Source: an uncultured Fibrobacter sp. (lineage in GTDB: Bacteria > Fibrobacterota > Fibrobacteria > Fibrobacterales > Fibrobacteraceae). From it: DNA of 18,683 nucleotides. Within the stretch, counting starts at the first letter, position 1, and each line of letters opens with the position of its first letter. Below, one piece after another: positions 16,201-18,683 of the stretch. Location: NCBI GenBank assembly GCA_947306025.1, contig CAMZFJ010000008.1, positions 1-18,683 on the forward strand, read 5' to 3'. Below the pieces are notes generated by a model that did not search any database, had not been told where the DNA came from, and was given only the letters and a program-made list of their open reading frames with translations. The position numbers and the translations under genes are program-made.

Positions 16201-16243
16201 TTTTGTCCTTTGGGGTTTGCTGGGAATCGTTTTCGGTCATAAG

Positions 16244-16299
16244 CTATTGGTCAATAACCAATAACCAACGACTAATGACCAATGACTAATAACTAATGG
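16244..16299. repeat. Degenerate heptamer tandem repeat, eight units
   Basis: Eight consecutive 7-base units: CTATTGG, TCAATAA, CCAATAA, CCAACGA, CTAATGA, CCAATGA, CTAATAA, CTAATGG. The consensus is C-Y-A-A-T-R-A. The first units also form a hairpin, TATTGGT (16245-16251) with ACCAATA (16257-16263). Fixed period without spacers excludes CRISPR. Confidence 0.7.
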
Positions 16300-16482
16300 C
16301 CACTCACAAAAATTACTGTTTGCAAAATGTTGATAGATTGTGTCTTAATTGAATGCTTTCTGTTTGGGTCCCGTTTGGGGCAATTTTTTAACCTTTAGGG
16401 GAGGTGTAACCCCTTGATAAATACTAACATTTTACTAAATTTGAGTCTCAAAAAAATTCTGTTTTCATAGAAAGGTTTTATC

Positions 16483-16638
16483 ATGAAAAGAACATTCCAG
16501 CCTCACAATCGTAAGCGCGTTAACAAGCACGGTTTTATGGCCCGTATGGAAGACCGTTGGGGTCGTGCTGTTTTGAGCCGTCGCCGTGCTAAGGGCCGTA
16601 AGGTCCTCACCGTTAGCGACGAAATCTATAAGAAGTAA
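16483..16638 (+). CDS. rpmH: 50S ribosomal protein L34
   Basis: A 51-residue, highly basic protein. [18 protein letters not shown] and [12 protein letters not shown] match bacterial L34, the small component of the large ribosomal subunit. The C-terminal tail SDEIYKK is slightly longer than in many L34 proteins (44-46 residues). The start has an AAAGG ribosome binding site 7 bases upstream. It heads the conserved rpmH-rnpA-yidD-yidC cluster. Confidence 0.97.
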   Translation: MKRTFQPHNRKRVNKHGFMARMEDRWGRAVLSRRRAKGRKVLTVSDEIYKK

Positions 16639-16652
16639 GTCGGGGCTGGCTT

Positions 16653-17015
16653 ATAGCCACTCTGCGTTCTTATCGGCTGCCTAATCAGCCCGCTTACCGG
16701 CAAGTAGCCGTCCAAGGAAAGTTCGTCCGCGCACCTTCTTTTAGTATGCGTTGGATAGAAAGTCCGGACGGTTTTTGTCGTTTCTGCTTCTTAGCCAAGA
16801 AGAAGAACGGAAATGCCGTGTATCGCAATAAGTGTCGTAGGCTCCTGCGACCACTGTTTTACGGTATTGTCCCGAATATCAAAAAGCCTGTTTGGGCGAT
16901 GATTATCGTGAGCGACAATTCCAAGGAAATGTCTTCAGAGCGTTTCCGTGAATCTGCCCAGAAAATATTCCACAAGATGGAATGGGATAAGCAGCCGGAT
17001 GTGGCAGAAGGTTAA
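16653..17015 (+). CDS. rnpA: Ribonuclease P protein component, with probable non-standard start codon
   Basis: The protein subunit of RNase P, which helps the catalytic RNA mature tRNA 5' ends. The RNA-binding signature is present as KKKNGNAVYRNKCRRLLRP (residues 49-67 from this start). The upstream in-frame sequence LRSYRLPNQPAYRQVAVQGK also looks like the RnpA N-terminus, so the gene must begin before the first in-frame ATG (16746), which falls mid-domain. The frame is open only from 16632, and that stretch has no ATG, GTG or TTG. The candidates are ATA at 16653 (giving 120 residues beginning MATLRSYRLP) or CTG at 16662. I give the ATA position; the true start is uncertain. A weak GGGG lies upstream. 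The 3' end overlaps yidD by 17 bases. Confidence 0.8.
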   Translation: MATLRSYRLPNQPAYRQVAVQGKFVRAPSFSMRWIESPDGFCRFCFLAKKKNGNAVYRNKCRRLLRPLFYGIVPNIKKPVWAMIIVSDNSKEMSSERFRESAQKIFHKMEWDKQPDVAEG

Positions 17016-17250
17016 ACAAGCCTTGGTGGCGGTGCTTATCGCCCCTATCCGTATATATCAATTGGTGCACCCCTATTTTTTCCATGGGGTCTGCAGGTTC
17101 CAACCAACGTGTTCAAACTACGCAATTGAAGCCTTGCGCGTCCACGGGCCCATCAAAGGTTTCTATCTTGCGGTTTTTAGAGTCTTAAGATGCAACCCCT
17201 TCTGCAAGGGCGGCTATGACCCGGTTCCGCCCCCTAAGGATAAAAAATGA
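16999..17250 (+). CDS. yidD: Membrane protein insertion efficiency factor YidD
   Basis: An 83-residue protein beginning MWQKVKQALVAVLIAPIRIY, an amphipathic membrane-associated N-terminus. It continues with the family signature CRFQPTCSNYAIEALRVHG and RCNPFCKGGYDPVPP. YidD assists YidC-dependent insertion of inner-membrane proteins. The ATG at 16999 gives the usual family N-terminus and overlaps the end of rnpA by 17 bases; the gene overlaps the start of yidC by ATGA. These overlaps imply translational coupling in one operon. Confidence 0.95.
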   Translation: MWQKVKQALVAVLIAPIRIYQLVHPYFFHGVCRFQPTCSNYAIEALRVHGPIKGFYLAVFRVLRCNPFCKGGYDPVPPPKDKK

Positions 17251-18683
17251 ACAAGAATACAATCATTGGTTCCATTCTTATCGCGGTCATCGTGATTTGG
17301 TGGATGGCTGTCAATAATGCAACTGCCGAGGCGCAGGCTGCCGCTCGTGCGAAGGCTAGGGCCGCTGCGGCGCAGGTTTCCAAGGATTCTAGTGCTGCAG
17401 GTTCGCTCGTGGTGCCGAAGAAAACGCCCGAAATCAAGGCTGCTCCGGTGCTGGGTGGCTCAGACGAAAGCGGTTCGGCCCTTCGACAGGGCTCAGGGAC
17501 CTTGGCGGATGATAGCGTTGCAAAGGCGGCGGTGAAGGCTGAAATTGCGGAACGCTCCGTGACGGTCGAAACCGACAAGTTCATCATGACGCTCACCAAC
17601 AAGGGAGGCAAGGTCAAGAGCGTCATCGTGAAGGCTCTTCCGGATTCCGCAGGCAAGTTCCCGGAAATCATTCAGGACACGGCGCTTGGCGCCTTTGACT
17701 TGAAACTCGACAACGCTGACCTCAGTGAAGCCATGTTCGAAATGGGCAACGCTCCTGAAAAGATTGTCGTGACCGATAGCGCTAGCGTCCAGTTCGCTTT
17801 CCAGGATGCCAACGGCAACCAGGTCATCCGTACTTACGGCTTTACCAAGAATGGTCAGGGTGTTCGTCAAGAGAACAAGTTTATCGGATTCAAGCCGAGT
17901 GCTTATGAACTTGCTTGGAATGGCGGCCTTAAAGAAACTGAAGAAGTTCCGAAGTCTGGTGGGTTCTTCGGAGCTGGTCGCTCTTATTTCTTTAGTGAAG
18001 TTGTTTTTAACAACATGTATTCTGTTGAACGTGAAATGACCAATGAAGCCAAGTCCTTCAACGCTACTGAAGGTAAGGTCATTTGGGCGGGTCTTCGTCG
18101 CAAGTATGTGGCAATGACAGTTCAGTTTGATGAGGCTGTGCCTGCAGTACTCAAGGCTGTGCCGATAAAAGTCGGTGGTAGTGACGCCGAACCGGCTACT
18201 TACAAGCTTACAATTGCCGACGACGTTCGCGGTGCCCAGTCCATCAACTACAACTTGATGATTCTCCCGCTCAAGTGGGATGATCTTGCCTCGCTCAACA
18301 AGGATTACGAAAAGATTATCGTGAGTGGCTGGAGCTGGTGCGGTGCAGACGTCTGGTTCGTCTGGATTTGCAAGATGTTGCTCAAGCTCCTCAACATGTT
18401 CTATAGCATCATCCCGAACTACGGTGTTGCAATCATTCTCGTGACGATTATCGTTCGCGGCGTTACGACTCCGTTTACCGTAAAGCAAATCAAGTCTACT
18501 CGCGGTATGGCCGCTCTCAAGCCGCAACTCGACGAAATCAACCTCAAGTACCGTACCGACCCGCAGAAGAAGCAGGCCGCTATGATGGAACTCTACAGCA
18601 AGAACAACATCAACCCGCTCGCTAGCTGCACGGGTGGCTGCCTCCCGATGCTCATCCAGATGCCGATTTTCATGGGCCTCTTC
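17247..18683 (+). CDS. yidC: Membrane protein insertase YidC (partial, 3' end beyond window)
   Basis: The first 479 residues are visible. YidC inserts and folds inner-membrane proteins, alone or with SecYEG. Order: N-terminal membrane helix (about 5-20), an Ala/Lys/Ser-rich linker (about 25-95), a large periplasmic P1 domain (about 100-340), then the conserved insertase region. The groove arginine is in ILVTIIVRGVTTPFT (Arg404), followed by the cytoplasmic helical hairpin and the CLPMLIQMPIFMGLF helix at the edge. The start has AAGGA 6 bases upstream and overlaps the yidD stop (ATGA). The presence of P1 marks the Gram-negative type of YidC. The linker contains an unusual repeat-like segment, annotated separately. 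Confidence 0.95.
   Translation, partial: MNKNTIIGSILIAVIVIWWMAVNNATAEAQAAARAKARAAAAQVSKDSSAAGSLVVPKKTPEIKAAPVLGGSDESGSALRQGSGTLADDSVAKAAVKAEIAERSVTVETDKFIMTLTNKGGKVKSVIVKALPDSAGKFPEIIQDTALGAFDLKLDNADLSEAMFEMGNAPEKIVVTDSASVQFAFQDANGNQVIRTYGFTKNGQGVRQENKFIGFKPSAYELAWNGGLKETEEVPKSGGFFGAGRSYFFSEVVFNNMYSVEREMTNEAKSFNATEGKVIWAGLRRKYVAMTVQFDEAVPAVLKAVPIKVGGSDAEPATYKLTIADDVRGAQSINYNLMILPLKWDDLASLNKDYEKIIVSGWSWCGADVWFVWICKMLLKLLNMFYSIIPNYGVAIILVTIIVRGVTTPFTVKQIKSTRGMAALKPQLDEINLKYRTDPQKKQAAMMELYSKNNINPLASCTGGCLPMLIQMPIFMGLF
17479..17501 (+). repeat. Dispersed-repeat-like sequence inside the yidC linker
   Basis: The 23-base stretch starts CCCTTCGACAGG and ends GCTCAGGGACC. It resembles the CTTCGACAGGCTCAGGGACC-type repeats that I recall as widely scattered in bacterial genomes. 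It is read in frame as ALRQGSGT (residues 78-85) and has inverted CCCT/AGGG elements. It lies in the poorly conserved linker, where an insertion of a few residues would be tolerated. Confidence 0.45.

Larger units (their letters stand above)
16043..16482. other. Non-coding gap between divIVA and rpmH
   Basis: About 440 bases with no convincing gene. It holds a dispersed-repeat-like element, a 16-base palindrome and a heptamer tandem repeat, annotated separately. AGGGG (16397-16401) and CCCCT (16410-16414) form a small hairpin with an 8-base loop, not followed by a U-run. The rpmH promoter must lie here. TTGATA at 16414-16419 is a possible -35 but has no good -10 partner at 17 bases. No DnaA-box cluster was seen, so there is no support for an origin of replication here. 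Confidence 0.55.

Noticed and set aside
15598..16242. Plus-strand open frame of 214 codons antisense to divIVA
   Set aside because: It covers the DivIVA coiled coil in reverse. Its product is Phe/Leu-rich with no recognisable domain, and the minus-strand gene has a conserved N-terminal domain and ribosome binding site.
16244..16299. CRISPR array
   Set aside because: Units are 7 bases with no spacers and no cas genes are nearby.
16018..16482. Origin of replication next to rpmH
   Set aside because: rpmH is often near dnaA and oriC, but no dnaA gene and no cluster of TTATNCACA boxes were found.
16746..17015. rnpA starting at the first in-frame ATG
   Set aside because: This would remove about 31 residues, including the conserved N-terminal part of the RnpA fold.
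17493..18527. Minus-strand open frame of 344 codons antisense to yidC
   Set aside because: The plus-strand frame is unmistakably YidC. The antisense frame has no family resemblance and is a by-product of codon use.

Overview
The window reads as chromosomal DNA of a diderm (Gram-negative-type) bacterium. I infer a Fibrobacter-like member of the Fibrobacterota, with moderate confidence. It has TonB/ExbB/ExbD and an outer-membrane barrel, so it has an outer membrane, but it also carries a DivIVA-domain protein. The ancestral rpmH-rnpA-yidD-yidC order is present, and the intergenic gaps hold short dispersed and heptamer repeats. No rRNA, tRNA, CRISPR array or transposase was seen.

Left part (1-6087, minus strand): one tightly packed operon of two TAATG-coupled ABC exporter-fold half-transporters, a type II thioesterase and a nonribosomal peptide synthetase gene that runs off the left edge. 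The adenylation domain carries the pocket residues D-L-Y-N-L-S-L-I-W, the signature of cysteine-activating domains in yersiniabactin and pyochelin synthetases. It is interrupted after core motif A8 by a methyltransferase-like region with a degenerate SAM motif. With the YbtPQ/IrtAB-like ABC pair and the YbtT/PchC-like thioesterase, this looks like part of a thiazoline-type metallophore locus.

Centre (6351-12531, plus strand): a divergent run encoding TonB, ExbB, ExbD, a large RND/MMPL-type exporter, a periplasmic LolA-like protein and an outer-membrane beta-barrel. Together these provide energy coupling, an inner-membrane pump, a periplasmic carrier and an outer-membrane protein. I infer a trans-envelope transport route for a lipid or other hydrophobic molecule. 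The 263-base divergent gap separates it from the metallophore operon. An AraC-family regulator follows (12659-13600), with a near-consensus promoter overlapped by a perfect inverted repeat.

Right part: on the minus strand a DivIVA-domain coiled-coil protein, a DUF167 protein and a Cache-HAMP-GGDEF diguanylate cyclase (16017 down to 13611). A 465-base gap containing repeats follows. Then comes the plus-strand housekeeping cluster rpmH, rnpA, yidD and yidC (cut by the right edge). rnpA has no ATG, GTG or TTG start at the expected place, and yidC has a repeat-like segment embedded in its linker.
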